Of a stretch of DNA of 64,000 bases, positions 37,143 through 46,188 are shown one piece after another. This DNA comes from Catenulispora acidiphila DSM 44928 (GTDB lineage Bacteria > Actinomycetota > Actinomycetes > Streptomycetales > Catenulisporaceae): NCBI RefSeq assembly GCF_000024025.1, contig NC_013131.1, positions 9,280,229 through 9,344,228 on the forward strand, given 5' to 3'. The notes under the pieces are model-generated. The model did not search any database. It was given only the letters and a program-made list of their open reading frames with translations, and was not told the DNA's origin. Numbering within the stretch: the stretch's first letter is position 1; every line of letters begins with the position of its first letter. A program made the position numbers and the translations under genes.

Positions 37143-39383
37143 TCATGTCTTGCCCAAGTATTCCGCGCGTTCGGGGTCGAGCAAGACGGCAATTGTCCGG
37201 GCGAGGGCCGGGTAGGCGTTCAGGGCCGGGTCGGCTTCGACCAGGGGGGTGGCTTCGTCGCGGGCGGCGCGGATGATGTCCTCGTCGTCGATCACGCTGA
37301 GCATTCGCAGGGAGCTGCGGTAGCCGGATTGGGTGGCGCCGAGGACGTCGCCCTCCTTGCGGATGGCGAGGTCTATCTTCGACAGTTCGAAGCCGTCGAG
37401 GGTCGAGGCCACGGCGGCCAGGCGTTCGCGGGCTGGGGCGCCGTCGGGCGATTCGGTGACCAGCAGGCACAGGCCGGGCCACTTGCCTCGTCCGACGCGG
37501 CCGCGGAGCTGGTGGAGCTGCGAGACGCCGAAGCGGTCGGCGTCCATCACCACGATCACGGTGGAGTTCGGGACGTTCACGCCGACCTCGATCACCGTGG
37601 TGGCGACCAGGACGTCCAGCTCGTGGCCGGCGTAGGCGCGCATCACCGCGTCCTTGTCGTCCGGCGCCATGCGGCCGTGCAGCATGCCGACCCGCAGTCC
37701 CTTGAGCGGGCCCTCGGCCAGCTTCGCCGCGACGTCGACCACGGCCAGCGGCGGGCGCTGCTGGCCGGGTTCGGAGACCAGCTCGGAGCCGTCGTCGGAG
37801 ACCTCGCCGCTCCCGGATTCCTCGCCGATGCGCGGGCACACCACGTACGCCTGCCGGCCCGCGCCGACCTCCTCGCGGATGCGCTCCCACACCCGCGTGA
37901 AGTGCGAGGGGTGCTCGTGCGCGGCGACCACGTGCGTGGCGATCGGGGAGCGCCCCGCCGGGAGCTCGGACAGGACCGAGGTCTCCAGGTCGCCGAAGAC
38001 CGTCATCGCCACCGTGCGCGGGATCGGCGTCGCCGTCATGACCAGCACGTGCGGCGGGTCCTCGCCCTTGGCGCGCAGCGCGTCGCGCTGCTCGACGCCG
38101 AAGCGGTGCTGCTCGTCGACCACCACCAGGCCGAGGTCGGCGAACTGGACGTGGTCCTGGATCACCGCGTGCGTGCCGATCACGATGCCCGCGGTGCCGG
38201 ACGCCGCGTCGAGCAGGTTGGTGCGGCGGTCCTTCGCGTTCTGCGATCCGGTGAGCAGCGCGACGCGCACCCGCTTGCGGTTCGGGTCGAAGGGAGCGGC
38301 GTCGGGGGCGGCGGTCTCAGAGAACAGATCCATCGGCACGTCCGCCCCGGCGCCCAGCATCTGCACGATCGACCGGTGATGCTGCTGCGCCAGCACCTCG
38401 GTCGGCGCCAGCATCACCGCCTGGCCGCCGGCGTCGACCACGGCGAGCATGGCGCGCAGCGCGACCATCGTCTTGCCCGAGCCCACGTCGCCCTGCAGCA
38501 GCCGGTGCATCGGGTGCTCGGAGGCCAGGTCCGCCTCGATCTCCTCGCCGACCTGGCGCTGCCCGGCGGTGAGGGTGAACGGCAGCGCGGCGTCGAAGGC
38601 GTCGAGCAGACCGCCGGGGACGCGGCGGCGCGGGACCGCCGGCAGCGCCTTGAGCGCCTCGCGCCGCTGCGCCAGCACGACCTGCATCGGCAGCGCCTCG
38701 TCCCACTTCAGGCGCTTGCGGGCGACGGCGATCTCCGGCCAGTCGTCGGGGCGGTGGATCCGGCGGAACGCCTCGGTCAGCGTCAGCAGGCCCTGGCGGG
38801 CGCGGACCGGCCGCGGCATCGGGTCGTCCTCGATATCGGCGTCGAGCTGGTCGATGACCATGCGGACGCAGCGCGCGATCTTCCACGACGGCAGCCCGCC
38901 GGTGCTCGGGTACAGCGGCATCAGCTCGCCGGCCCAGTTGTCGATCGGCGAGTCGCCGGCGTCCTCGGTGTCGGCGTCCAGCTTCGCGAACTCGGGGTTC
39001 GTCAGCTGGATCTTGCCGTGGTACTCGCCGACCTTGCCGGCGAACATCCCGAGCATGCCGGGCTTGAGGGCGTTGGCCGCGCGCGGGTTGAAAAAGGTGA
39101 TCTCCACCGCGGTGTCGGCGGCGTCGCGCACCTCCACGGTCATCATCTGGCCGCGCCGGGCCGCCATCGAGCGCCGGCTGACCTTGGTGACCTGCGCGAC
39201 GATCGTCGCCTCGGTCCCGGGCTCCAGCTCGGAGAGCTCGGTCAGCTCCCCGCGCTTGACGTACTTGCGCGGGTAGTGGCGCAGCAGGTCGCCGACCGTA
39301 TCCAGGCCGAGCCCGGTGTGCAGCACCTTCGCGGTGCGGTCGCCGACCGCCTTGCGCAGCGGCTCGTCCAAGCGGATGCCCAC
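37143..39383 (-). CDS. recG: ATP-dependent DNA helicase RecG
   Basis: RecG drives branch migration and replication-fork reversal. The 746 residues show the N-terminal wedge/OB region (about 40-150; GDLLRHYPRKYVKRGE, IVAQVTKVSRRSM) and helicase motifs LLQGDVGSGKTMVA (I), APTEVLAQQHH (Ia), VVDEQHRFGVEQR (II, DEQH), MTATPIPRT (III), and HGRMAPDDKDAVM, TTVIEVGVNVPNS and QLRGRVGRGKWPG (IV-VI). The GTG at 39383 has GGAGG at 9 nt and is preferred to GTG 39416, which overlaps nothing useful. It follows the DAK2 gene by 22 nt, a common actinobacterial pairing. Confidence 0.95.
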   Translation of the reverse strand: MGIRLDEPLRKAVGDRTAKVLHTGLGLDTVGDLLRHYPRKYVKRGELTELSELEPGTEATIVAQVTKVSRRSMAARRGQMMTVEVRDAADTAVEITFFNPRAANALKPGMLGMFAGKVGEYHGKIQLTNPEFAKLDADTEDAGDSPIDNWAGELMPLYPSTGGLPSWKIARCVRMVIDQLDADIEDDPMPRPVRARQGLLTLTEAFRRIHRPDDWPEIAVARKRLKWDEALPMQVVLAQRREALKALPAVPRRRVPGGLLDAFDAALPFTLTAGQRQVGEEIEADLASEHPMHRLLQGDVGSGKTMVALRAMLAVVDAGGQAVMLAPTEVLAQQHHRSIVQMLGAGADVPMDLFSETAAPDAAPFDPNRKRVRVALLTGSQNAKDRRTNLLDAASGTAGIVIGTHAVIQDHVQFADLGLVVVDEQHRFGVEQRDALRAKGEDPPHVLVMTATPIPRTVAMTVFGDLETSVLSELPAGRSPIATHVVAAHEHPSHFTRVWERIREEVGAGRQAYVVCPRIGEESGSGEVSDDGSELVSEPGQQRPPLAVVDVAAKLAEGPLKGLRVGMLHGRMAPDDKDAVMRAYAGHELDVLVATTVIEVGVNVPNSTVIVVMDADRFGVSQLHQLRGRVGRGKWPGLCLLVTESPDGAPARERLAAVASTLDGFELSKIDLAIRKEGDVLGATQSGYRSSLRMLSVIDDEDIIRAARDEATPLVEADPALNAYPALARTIAVLLDPERAEYLGKT

Positions 39384-39405
39384 GGCCCGGCACCTCCGGA
39401 GGTTG

Positions 39406-41211
39406 TCACTCGACACCGATCAAGAGCGGGTAGCCGGTCTGCCCGCCGTCGTACACCACCACGTCCACGACCGGATGGCGCGTCCGCACCCGGTCGGTGA
39501 CGGCCTCGGGCATGCCCGGCTCCGTGCCGTCCCCGATCACCAAGGTCACCATCTCACCGCCCGCCGACAGCATGCGCTCCAGCACGGCCTCGGCCGCGGC
39601 GGCCTGGTCGTCCTCGATCAGCGCGACGTCGTTCTCGACGTGCCCGAGCACCTGTCCGGGCCGGCAGACCCCGGCCATGGTCCAGGCCTCGGTCGCCGCC
39701 ACCTCGATGGCGCCGTACCGGGTCGCGCCGGCCGCCGCCGTCATGGCCACCACGTCGGCGTCGAAACGCCGGGACGGCTCGTGCACGGCCAGCGCCGCTA
39801 TCCCCTGAACGGTCACCTTCGCCGGAACCGCGGCGACCCGCATCGACGGCTGCCCGGCGGAGAGCCGCTCGGCGACCGCGGCGGCGACCACGGTGGTCTC
39901 GGTGTCGTTCGGCAGCAGCACCACCTCGGAGGCCCGGGTGAGGGCCACGGCGCGCTCGAAGTCGGCGGCGCTCGGCGGACGTCCGGGCTCGGCGCGCAGC
40001 ACGTGCGCGCCCGCCTCCTCCAGCAAAGTGGCGATGCCCTCGCCGTACGCCACGGCCACGACCGCCCGGGTCGCCCGAACGGTGGGAACGGCGGCGGAGA
40101 CGGTAAGCGGCTCGGCAGGCGACGCCGTATGGACCCCGGTGGAATGCTGCGAGGCCAGGTGGGTGATCTGGATGTCGCGCGGACGCCCGGCGGCGATCCC
40201 GGCCTCCAGCGGGAAGCCGGCGTCGTCGACGTGCACATGGACCCGCCACAGACCGTCGCCGCCGACCACCACCAGGCTGTCGCCGCCGCCGCGCTCGCAG
40301 AAGTCGTCGAGCCCGCGCCGCAGCTCGGCCATCGCCGATTCGGTCGCTTCCAGCAGGTAGATGACCTCGAACTCCGGCTCGGGGCGGGCCCGCGTCGGAG
40401 CCGGTTCCGCGGCGCGCACGGCGGCCAGCCGGCGCTGCCGGAAGGCGCCGCGCGGGTCCAGGCCGCCGGTGTAGGCCGCGAGCGTGTCCAGGATCACGAC
40501 CAGACCCAGCCCGCCGGCGTCGACCACGCCGGCCTCGCGCAGCACGTCGAGCTGGTCGGGGGTGCGGCCCAGCGCCTCGCGCGCGCCGGCGGCCGCGGCC
40601 TGCGCGACGTAGGCCAGGGAGTCGTTCGCGGTGAGCGGGTTCGGGACCGGCAGCGCCTCGCCGCCGGCCGGGACCGGGATCCGCGCGGCCAGCTCGCCGA
40701 TCGCGACCACCGCCGCCGAGGACGCCTCCGCCGCGGCCGAGGCCACGGTCAGGATGGTCCCGGCGGCCGGGCGGGCGACCGCCTCGTAGGCCAGCTCCGC
40801 GGCCGCGGCCAGGCCGGCGGCCAGCGCCGCGCCGTCCACCGCGGAGCCGGTGTAGCGGGCTCCGGCGGCGCCGCGCAGCAGCTGGCTGAGGATCACCCCG
40901 GAGTTGCCCCGCGCGCCGAGCAGCGCGCCGTGGGCCAGCGCCTGGAGCGCCTCCGGGACCGAGGGCGCCGGGCCCGGCGCGGTCAGCCGGTCGTCCAGCG
41001 CGCGGCAGGCGGCCTCGAAGGTCAGGTACATGTTGGTACCGGTGTCGGCGTCGGCGATGGGGAAGACGTTGAGCGCGTCGATCTCCTCGCGGTGCCGCCC
41101 CAGGACCGCCAGGGCCGCACCGGCCCAGCGGCGCAGCGCGCCGGCGTCGACGGGCGCCGCCACGGCCGGGCGCTCGGGCGGCGCGTCGGGTCCGGGCACG
41201 GTGGGGGGCAT
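39406..41211 (-). CDS. DAK2 domain protein (YloV/FakA-like)
   Basis: This 601-residue protein has a DhaL/DAK2 nucleotide-binding domain at the N-terminus. NVFPIADADTGTNMYLT (about 46-62) carries the conserved aspartates that hold ATP and Mg, and GARGNSGVILSQLLRGA follows. A middle domain and a DegV-like C-terminal part (about 280-601) complete the YloV architecture. Firmicute FakA phosphorylates fatty acids bound to FakB; actinobacterial members are less studied and no FakB gene is visible here. The ATG at 41211 starts the alignable region; the extension to 41355 runs through short promoter-region repeats. Divergent from rpmB, upstream of recG. Confidence 0.88.
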   Translation of the reverse strand: MPPTVPGPDAPPERPAVAAPVDAGALRRWAGAALAVLGRHREEIDALNVFPIADADTGTNMYLTFEAACRALDDRLTAPGPAPSVPEALQALAHGALLGARGNSGVILSQLLRGAAGARYTGSAVDGAALAAGLAAAAELAYEAVARPAAGTILTVASAAAEASSAAVVAIGELAARIPVPAGGEALPVPNPLTANDSLAYVAQAAAAGAREALGRTPDQLDVLREAGVVDAGGLGLVVILDTLAAYTGGLDPRGAFRQRRLAAVRAAEPAPTRARPEPEFEVIYLLEATESAMAELRRGLDDFCERGGGDSLVVVGGDGLWRVHVHVDDAGFPLEAGIAAGRPRDIQITHLASQHSTGVHTASPAEPLTVSAAVPTVRATRAVVAVAYGEGIATLLEEAGAHVLRAEPGRPPSAADFERAVALTRASEVVLLPNDTETTVVAAAVAERLSAGQPSMRVAAVPAKVTVQGIAALAVHEPSRRFDADVVAMTAAAGATRYGAIEVAATEAWTMAGVCRPGQVLGHVENDVALIEDDQAAAAEAVLERMLSAGGEMVTLVIGDGTEPGMPEAVTDRVRTRHPVVDVVVYDGGQTGYPLLIGVE

Positions 41212-41507
41212 GGCGGCCAGGGTACCGCTGCGGCCTGTGGCAGCCGGTGCACGACCGCCTCGTGGAGCAGATCGAGAGCGGATCGAGAGCGGATCGCCCA
41301 GCGGATCGGGCTTGATCAGGAGCGGGTCGCCGACCGGATTGGCGCCACCGCCCACGCGTCGGCTACTCTGACCAGGTTGCCAGGAGGGCTACGCCCCCCG
41401 GCCATCAGTACCTGCCCGCCGACGACGGCGGGGATCACGCAAGCACGCAGCCGCAGGAACAGTTGAGACCGCCGGCAGCGTCAACGACTCGGTAGAGGTG
41501 AATCGAA
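41212..41507. promoter_or_regulatory. Divergent promoter region of the DAK2-recG operon and rpmB
   Basis: A candidate rpmB promoter is TTGGCG (41339-41344) and TACTCT (41364-41369) with a 19-nt spacer. The rpmB leader holds a CCCGCCG-ACGA-CGGCGGG hairpin (41415-41432). Near the DAK2 start the unit GATCGAGAGCG is repeated back to back (41269-41290), followed by looser GGATCG words. No gene is seen in the 296 nt. Confidence 0.4.
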
Positions 41508-41705
41508 GTGGCTGCCAACTGCGACGTGTGCGGCAAGGGGCCGGGCTTCGGCCACAACATCTCGCACTCGCACCGCCGGACCAAGCGGCGCTGGAACCCG
41601 AACATCCAGACCGTCCGCGCGGTCGTGAACGGGACCCCCAAGCGCGTCAACGCCTGCACCTCGTGCATCAAGGCGGGCAAGGTCACGCGCTCGGCGTCGG
41701 CGTAA
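41508..41705 (+). CDS. rpmB: 50S ribosomal protein L28
   Basis: This 65-residue L28 begins [20 protein letters not shown] and ends with [10 protein letters not shown], the two Cys-x2-Cys pairs of the zinc-binding form. It is part of the large ribosomal subunit. The GTG at 41508 follows AGAGGTG at a good distance. Its position opposite the DAK2-recG operon is conserved in actinobacteria. A single-gene transcript is likely, given the promoter-like sequence upstream and the terminator 38 nt after the stop. Confidence 0.97.
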   Translation: MAANCDVCGKGPGFGHNISHSHRRTKRRWNPNIQTVRAVVNGTPKRVNACTSCIKAGKVTRSASA

Positions 41706-41742
41706 AGCGGTCGTAAAAAACCGCATGCTCTGAAGTTTTGAG

Positions 41743-41781
41743 AAACCGCAGGTCAGCCTCCTGGAGGCTGGCCTGCGGTTT
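41743..41781 (+). terminator. rpmB terminator
   Basis: AAACCGCAGGTCAGCCTC pairs with GAGGCTGGCCTGCGGTTT over a 3-nt loop (18 bp, one T-G pair), flanked by A and T tracts. It lies 38 nt after the rpmB stop. Confidence 0.92.
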
Positions 41782-41850
41782 CGTGTGTTCAGCGAACGGT
41801 AAGGCGCTCGGCCCGGGACTGTGTCGGTACCGCGTGTCACGATGGAGTGC

Positions 41851-42942
41851 ATGACCCATCTCACGGTGGAAGGCGCCCTGGAGTACATCTCGGGCATCTG
41901 CTTCAAGACCGGCCCGCCGAGCCGGGTCGGCGTGGAACTGGAATGGTTCCCCCGGGACGCCCGGCACCCGGAGCACCTGCCGGACCGCTCCCGCGTCCTG
42001 CGGGCGTTCGCGGACGCGGCCGACCTGCCGTTGTCCGGCACCCTCACCATGGAACCCGGCGGCCAGTGGGAACTCAGTTCCGCTCCCGCCGACTCGGTCC
42101 GCGAGTTGATCGCCGTCACGGACCGTGATCTGACCTTGTTACGGCGATCGGCTGCGGAGGCAGGCTTAGAGCTCGTCGGCATGGGCCGCGAGCACGGCCA
42201 CCCCCCGAGTCGGCTCGTCGACCACCCCCGCTACGTCGCGATGGAGCACTTCTTCGACCGCGACAACGGCTCCGGCCGCGTCATGATGTGCTCGACCGCC
42301 TCGATCCAGGTGAACCTGGACGCCGGCACCGAGCACGACGGCCCGGAGGATTTCCGCCGCCGCTGGCGGCTGGCCCACCGGCTCAGCCCGGTCCTCACCG
42401 CCGTCTTCTGCCGGTCCGACCGGCCGGCCGTGTGGGCCGCGATCGACCCCGGGCGCACCGTCGCCCCTCCCCTGGACTCCCCCGATCCGCGTTCGGCGTA
42501 CGCGCAGTACGCGCTGGACGCGAAGCTGATGTGCGTCCAGCGCGCCGACGACGGTCCCTGGACCGCCCCGGCCGGGCTCACCTTCCGCGAGTGGATCAAG
42601 ACCGGCGCGCTGGAACCCGGAGAGGACCGCGCGCCGACCCTGGAGGACCTCACCTACCACCTGACCACCCTCTTCCCGCCGGTCCGGCCGCGCGGGCACC
42701 TGGAGCTGCGGGTGCTCGACGCGCTGCCCGGCGATCTGTGGCGCGTGCCGACCGCGCTCGTCACCGCCCTGTTCCACGACGCCCAGGCCGCCGAAGACGC
42801 CTGGGCCGCCCTCGAACTGACCCCGATCCGGAAAGCCGCCGCGGCCTGCTTCGACGCCGCCCTGTCCGCCTTGGAGCGGATGGACGTGCCCGCATCGCTG
42901 ACGGCCGAAGTCGCGCGCTACGCCGAGGAGGACCTCCCATGA
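41851..42942 (+). CDS. egtA: Ergothioneine biosynthesis glutamate-cysteine ligase EgtA
   Basis: EgtA makes gamma-glutamylcysteine, the sulfur donor used by EgtB in mycobacteria. The 363 residues show GICFKTGPPSRVGVELEWFP near the start, MEPGGQWELSSAPADS (substrate loop), MCSTASIQVNLDAG and a C-terminal HLELRVLDALPGDLW, the pattern of actinobacterial GCS2-type EgtA. The start is uncertain among ATG 41842 and 41851 and GTG 41821; 41851 fits the alignable start. The stop overlaps egtB by 4 nt. It is first in the egtABCD operon, about 70 nt after the rpmB terminator. Confidence 0.91.
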   Translation: MTHLTVEGALEYISGICFKTGPPSRVGVELEWFPRDARHPEHLPDRSRVLRAFADAADLPLSGTLTMEPGGQWELSSAPADSVRELIAVTDRDLTLLRRSAAEAGLELVGMGREHGHPPSRLVDHPRYVAMEHFFDRDNGSGRVMMCSTASIQVNLDAGTEHDGPEDFRRRWRLAHRLSPVLTAVFCRSDRPAVWAAIDPGRTVAPPLDSPDPRSAYAQYALDAKLMCVQRADDGPWTAPAGLTFREWIKTGALEPGEDRAPTLEDLTYHLTTLFPPVRPRGHLELRVLDALPGDLWRVPTALVTALFHDAQAAEDAWAALELTPIRKAAAACFDAALSALERMDVPASLTAEVARYAEEDLP

Positions 42943-44279
42943 CAGTGCCCATAGACGACACGGGTTCGGCAGCCGGCGCGGCCGGCCTGACCGAGCTCAT
43001 AGCCCGCAGCCTGGAGCGCGCCCGAGACCGCACGCACGGCCTGACCGGCCCGGTCGAGGAGCCCGACCTGATCCGCCAGCACTCCCCGCTGATGTCGCCC
43101 CTGGTCTGGGATCTGGCGCACATCGGCAACCAGGAGGAGCTGTGGCTGCTGCGCAACCTCGGCGGCCGCGAGCCGATGCGCCCCGAGATCGACCCGCTGT
43201 ACGACGCCTTCGAGCATCCGCGCGCCGCGCGTCCCACCCTCCCGCTGCTGCCTCCCGACGAAGCCCGGCGCTACGTCCACGAGGTCCGCGGCCGGGTGCT
43301 GGACATGCTCGAGCAGCCCCGCTGGGGCGATGAGGAACTCAGCCGCGGCGGATTCGCCTTCGGCATGGTCGCGCAGCACGAGCAGCAACACGACGAGACC
43401 ATGCTGATCACGCACCAGCTGCGGACCGGTCCACCCGTCCTGCACAGACCCCCGCCGCCCGCGCCGCCGGCCGACACGCTCTCCTTGGCGCCGGAGGTGT
43501 TCGTGCCCGGCGGGCCGTTCACCATGGGCACCTCGACGGAGGCCTGGGCGCTGGACAACGAGCGGCCGGCGCACGAAGTGGACGTCGCAGGGTTCTGGCT
43601 CGACACCACCCCGGTCACCAACGGCGCCTACATGGAGTTCCTCGCCGACGGCGGCTACGACGACCCGCGCTGGTGGTCCGAGCCCGGCTGGGCGCACCGC
43701 CAGAAGGCCGATCTGGTCGCCCCGCTCTACTGGTCCCGCGAGGGCGAGCAGTGGCTGCGGCGGCGGTTCGGCGTGGTCGAGCCGGTACCGGCCGCGGAGC
43801 CGGTCGTCCATGTCACCTATTACGAAGCCGAGGCGTACGCGGCCTGGAAGGGCCGGCGGCTGCCGACCGAGGCCGAATGGGAGAAGGCCGCGCGCCACGA
43901 CCCGGTCAGCGGCCGGTCGCGGCGCTACCCGTGGGGCGACGAGGATCCCTTGCCGCGGCACGCGAATCTCGGCCAGGCCCACCTCCAGCCCTCGGCTGCG
44001 GGGTCCTATCCGGAGGGCGAGGCGCCGTCCGGGGCGCGGCAGCTGATCGGCGACGTCTGGGAGTGGGTGTCTTCGGATTTCCTGCCCTACCCCGGCTTCG
44101 TCGCCTGGCCCTACCGGGAGTACTCAGAGGTCTTCTTCGGTCCGGACTACAAGGTCCTGCGCGGCGGCTCGTTCGCCGTGGACCCGGTGGCGTGCCGGGG
44201 CACGTTCCGGAACTGGGACTACCCGATCCGGCGGCAGATCTTCTCCGGGTTCCGAACGGCCCGCGACGGAGTCCTCTGA
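42939..44279 (+). CDS. egtB: Hercynylcysteine sulfoxide synthase EgtB
   Basis: EgtB is a non-haem iron enzyme that joins hercynine and gamma-glutamylcysteine using O2, giving a sulfoxide. The 446 residues have the DinB-like N-terminal half with SPLVWDLAHIGNQEELWLLR and AQHEQQHDETM; the histidines in DLAHI and HEQQH are the expected iron ligands. The C-terminal formylglycine-generating-enzyme-like half carries VPGGPFTMGT, LPTEAEWEKAARHD, GDVWEWVSSDFLPYPGF and YKVLRGGSF. ATG 42939 overlaps the egtA stop (ATGA) and has GAGGAGG upstream. Its TGA shares one base with egtC. Confidence 0.96.
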   Translation: MTVPIDDTGSAAGAAGLTELIARSLERARDRTHGLTGPVEEPDLIRQHSPLMSPLVWDLAHIGNQEELWLLRNLGGREPMRPEIDPLYDAFEHPRAARPTLPLLPPDEARRYVHEVRGRVLDMLEQPRWGDEELSRGGFAFGMVAQHEQQHDETMLITHQLRTGPPVLHRPPPPAPPADTLSLAPEVFVPGGPFTMGTSTEAWALDNERPAHEVDVAGFWLDTTPVTNGAYMEFLADGGYDDPRWWSEPGWAHRQKADLVAPLYWSREGEQWLRRRFGVVEPVPAAEPVVHVTYYEAEAYAAWKGRRLPTEAEWEKAARHDPVSGRSRRYPWGDEDPLPRHANLGQAHLQPSAAGSYPEGEAPSGARQLIGDVWEWVSSDFLPYPGFVAWPYREYSEVFFGPDYKVLRGGSFAVDPVACRGTFRNWDYPIRRQIFSGFRTARDGVL

Positions 44280-45007
44280 TGTGCCGCCACCTGGCCTATC
44301 TGGGCCCGCCGAAATCGTTGCAGGAATTACTGATCGACCCTCCCCACTCTCTGTTCCGGCAGAGCTGGGAGCCCGCACGCCAGACGCACGGCGTGGTGAA
44401 CGCCGACGGCTTCGGCGTCGGCTGGTTCGCCGAGGGGGACCCGGTTCCCGCGCGGTACCGGCAGGCCGGGCCGATCTGGGCGGACCCCTCGTTCCCGGAC
44501 GTCGCGCGGGTGACGCGCAGCAGCGCGGTGCTGGCCGCCGTCCGCGACGCCACGACGGGCTCGGCGACCGGAGCCGAGGCCGCCGCGCCGTACCGGGGCG
44601 AGGGCTGGCTGTTCAGCCACAACGGATCGATCAGCGGCTACCCGGGGTCGATGGCGAAGCTCGCCGAGACGCTGCCGGCCGTCGATCTGCTGGACCTGGA
44701 ATCGCGGACGGACTCGGCGTTCGTCTGGGCCCTGATCCGCTCCCGCTTTCGCCAGGGCGCGGCGATGGCCGAGGCGGTCGCCTCCGTCGTCGCCGACGTC
44801 GCGGCGCTCGCCGATTCCCGGCTGAACCTGTTGTTGATGAACGACACCACGATCGTCGCCTCCGTCTTCGGCGACACCCTGACCGCGCGGAGCGGCGGCG
44901 GATTCACCGTCGTCGCCTCCGAGCCGGACGACGACTCGCCCGGCTGGGCCGACGTCGCGGACGGGGTCCACACCTGGAGTACGCACACATCTGTGGAGGG
45001 ACGATGA
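44279..45007 (+). CDS. egtC: Gamma-glutamyl hydrolase EgtC (ergothioneine pathway)
   Basis: EgtC removes the glutamyl group from the EgtB product. The 242 residues are a class-II glutamine amidotransferase fold whose N-terminal nucleophile is Cys2 in MCRHLAYLGPP. Other active-site marks are NADGFGVGWF, the RSSAVLAAVRDA segment, and FSHNGSISGYPG. ATG 44279 shares a base with the egtB stop, and its own stop overlaps egtD by 4 nt, so all four genes are translationally linked. Confidence 0.95.
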   Translation: MCRHLAYLGPPKSLQELLIDPPHSLFRQSWEPARQTHGVVNADGFGVGWFAEGDPVPARYRQAGPIWADPSFPDVARVTRSSAVLAAVRDATTGSATGAEAAAPYRGEGWLFSHNGSISGYPGSMAKLAETLPAVDLLDLESRTDSAFVWALIRSRFRQGAAMAEAVASVVADVAALADSRLNLLLMNDTTIVASVFGDTLTARSGGGFTVVASEPDDDSPGWADVADGVHTWSTHTSVEGR

Positions 45008-45975
45008 GCGGCATCGAGATCGAACGGCGGCTGCCGGAGGACTTCTTCGCGGCGGCGCTGCGGGACGACGTCCTCAAAGGCCTGACCGCGGAGCCGAAAT
45101 GGCTGCCGCCGAAGTGGTTCTACGACGCGCGCGGCAGCGAGCTGTTCGAGGAGATCACGCGGCTGCCGGAGTACTACCCGACGCGCGCCGAGCGGGAGAT
45201 CCTGGCCACTCGCGCGGCGGAGATAGCCGCGGTGACCCGAGCCGAGACGCTGGCCGAACTCGGCTCGGGCTCCTCGACCAAGACGACGCTGCTGCTCGAC
45301 GCCCTCCGGGACGCCGGGACGCTGCGCCGCTACGACCCGATCGACGTCAGCGAGGCCGCGCTGCTGGCCTCCGGCGAGCAGTTGCAGAAGCGCTATCCGG
45401 AGCTGACGATCCACGCGGTCGTCACCGACTTCGAGGAACGGCTGGCGATCCCGGAGTCGGCGGGCGCGCGGCTGGTGGTCTTCCTCGGCGGGACGATCGG
45501 CAACCTGCTGCCGGAGGAGCGCTCGGTGTTCCTCGCGCGGCTGCGCGCCGGGCTGCGTCCGGGCGAGTGGCTGCTGCTCGGCACGGACTTGGTGAAGGAC
45601 CCTGAGACGCTGGTCGCGGCGTACGACGACGCGGCCGGGGTGACGGCGGAGTTCAACAAGAACGTGCTGACCGTCGTGGACCGCGAGCTGGACGCCGACT
45701 TCGATCCGGACGACTTCGACCACGTGGCCCTGTGGGACCCGGCGGCGGAGTGGATCGAGATGCGGCTGCGGGCCCGGCGAGACCTGTCCGTCCGGCTCAA
45801 GGAGCTGGATCTCGGGGTGTCGTTCGAGCGCGGCGAGGAGCTGCGGACCGAGATCTCCGCGAAGTTCCGGCGCGAGGGCGTGGCCCGGGAGCTGGACGCG
45901 GCCGGGTTCGCGGTGCGCCACTGGTGGACCGACGAGCAGGCTCGGTTCGGACTGTCGCTGGCCGAAGCGGTGTGA
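45004..45975 (+). CDS. egtD: Histidine N-alpha-methyltransferase EgtD
   Basis: EgtD trimethylates histidine to hercynine with SAM, the committed step of ergothioneine synthesis. The 323 residues carry KWLPPKWFYDARGSELFEEI (histidine-binding start), AELGSGSSTKTTLLLDAL (SAM site), the TDFEE region, FLGGTIGNLLPEE and the ending FAVRHWWTDEQARFGLSLAE. It is the last gene of the operon. No egtE (the PLP-dependent C-S lyase) is present within the window, so the final step must be encoded elsewhere or done by another lyase. Confidence 0.96.
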   Translation: MSGIEIERRLPEDFFAAALRDDVLKGLTAEPKWLPPKWFYDARGSELFEEITRLPEYYPTRAEREILATRAAEIAAVTRAETLAELGSGSSTKTTLLLDALRDAGTLRRYDPIDVSEAALLASGEQLQKRYPELTIHAVVTDFEERLAIPESAGARLVVFLGGTIGNLLPEERSVFLARLRAGLRPGEWLLLGTDLVKDPETLVAAYDDAAGVTAEFNKNVLTVVDRELDADFDPDDFDHVALWDPAAEWIEMRLRARRDLSVRLKELDLGVSFERGEELRTEISAKFRREGVARELDAAGFAVRHWWTDEQARFGLSLAEAV

Positions 45976-46003
45976 TCGGCTCTGAGCCGATGTGAGGTGG
46001 GAT

Positions 46004-46044
46004 CGTCCGGAGGAACGAGTAGGCAGTTCCCGTCCCTCCGGACG
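46004..46044 (+). terminator. Putative egt operon terminator
   Basis: CGTCCGGAGG pairs exactly with CCTCCGGACG, with an inner GGAAC/GTTCC pair, forming a double-stem hairpin. It lies 28 nt after egtD. No T-tract follows, as is common in GC-rich actinomycetes. Confidence 0.65.
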
Positions 46045-46134
46045 CTCACACGCTAGGCAGCGGCGCTTGCGCGGGGATTGCGTCGGTGGATGAAAAGGAC
46101 AAACAGCGCGCCGAACCACAGTCACTGCACCGTT

Positions 46135-46176
46135 TCGGCGATACCGGCGTCCCTGTATCGGCGATACCGGCGTCCC
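46135..46176. repeat. Duplicated 19-bp word TCGGCGATACCGGCGTCCC
   Basis: Two exact copies start at 46135 and 46158, in the 213-nt gap between the converging egtD and thiD genes. No gene lies here. The word contains CGGCGATACCG, itself partly palindromic (CGG...CCG). Confidence 0.7.
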
Positions 46177-46188
46177 CGGGAAGACTGG

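Noticed and set aside
36854-37890. N-terminal extension of rsmD and the Arg-rich frame over recG's end
   Set aside because: The region is the 18-bp repeat; the conserved RsmD start is ATG 36853.
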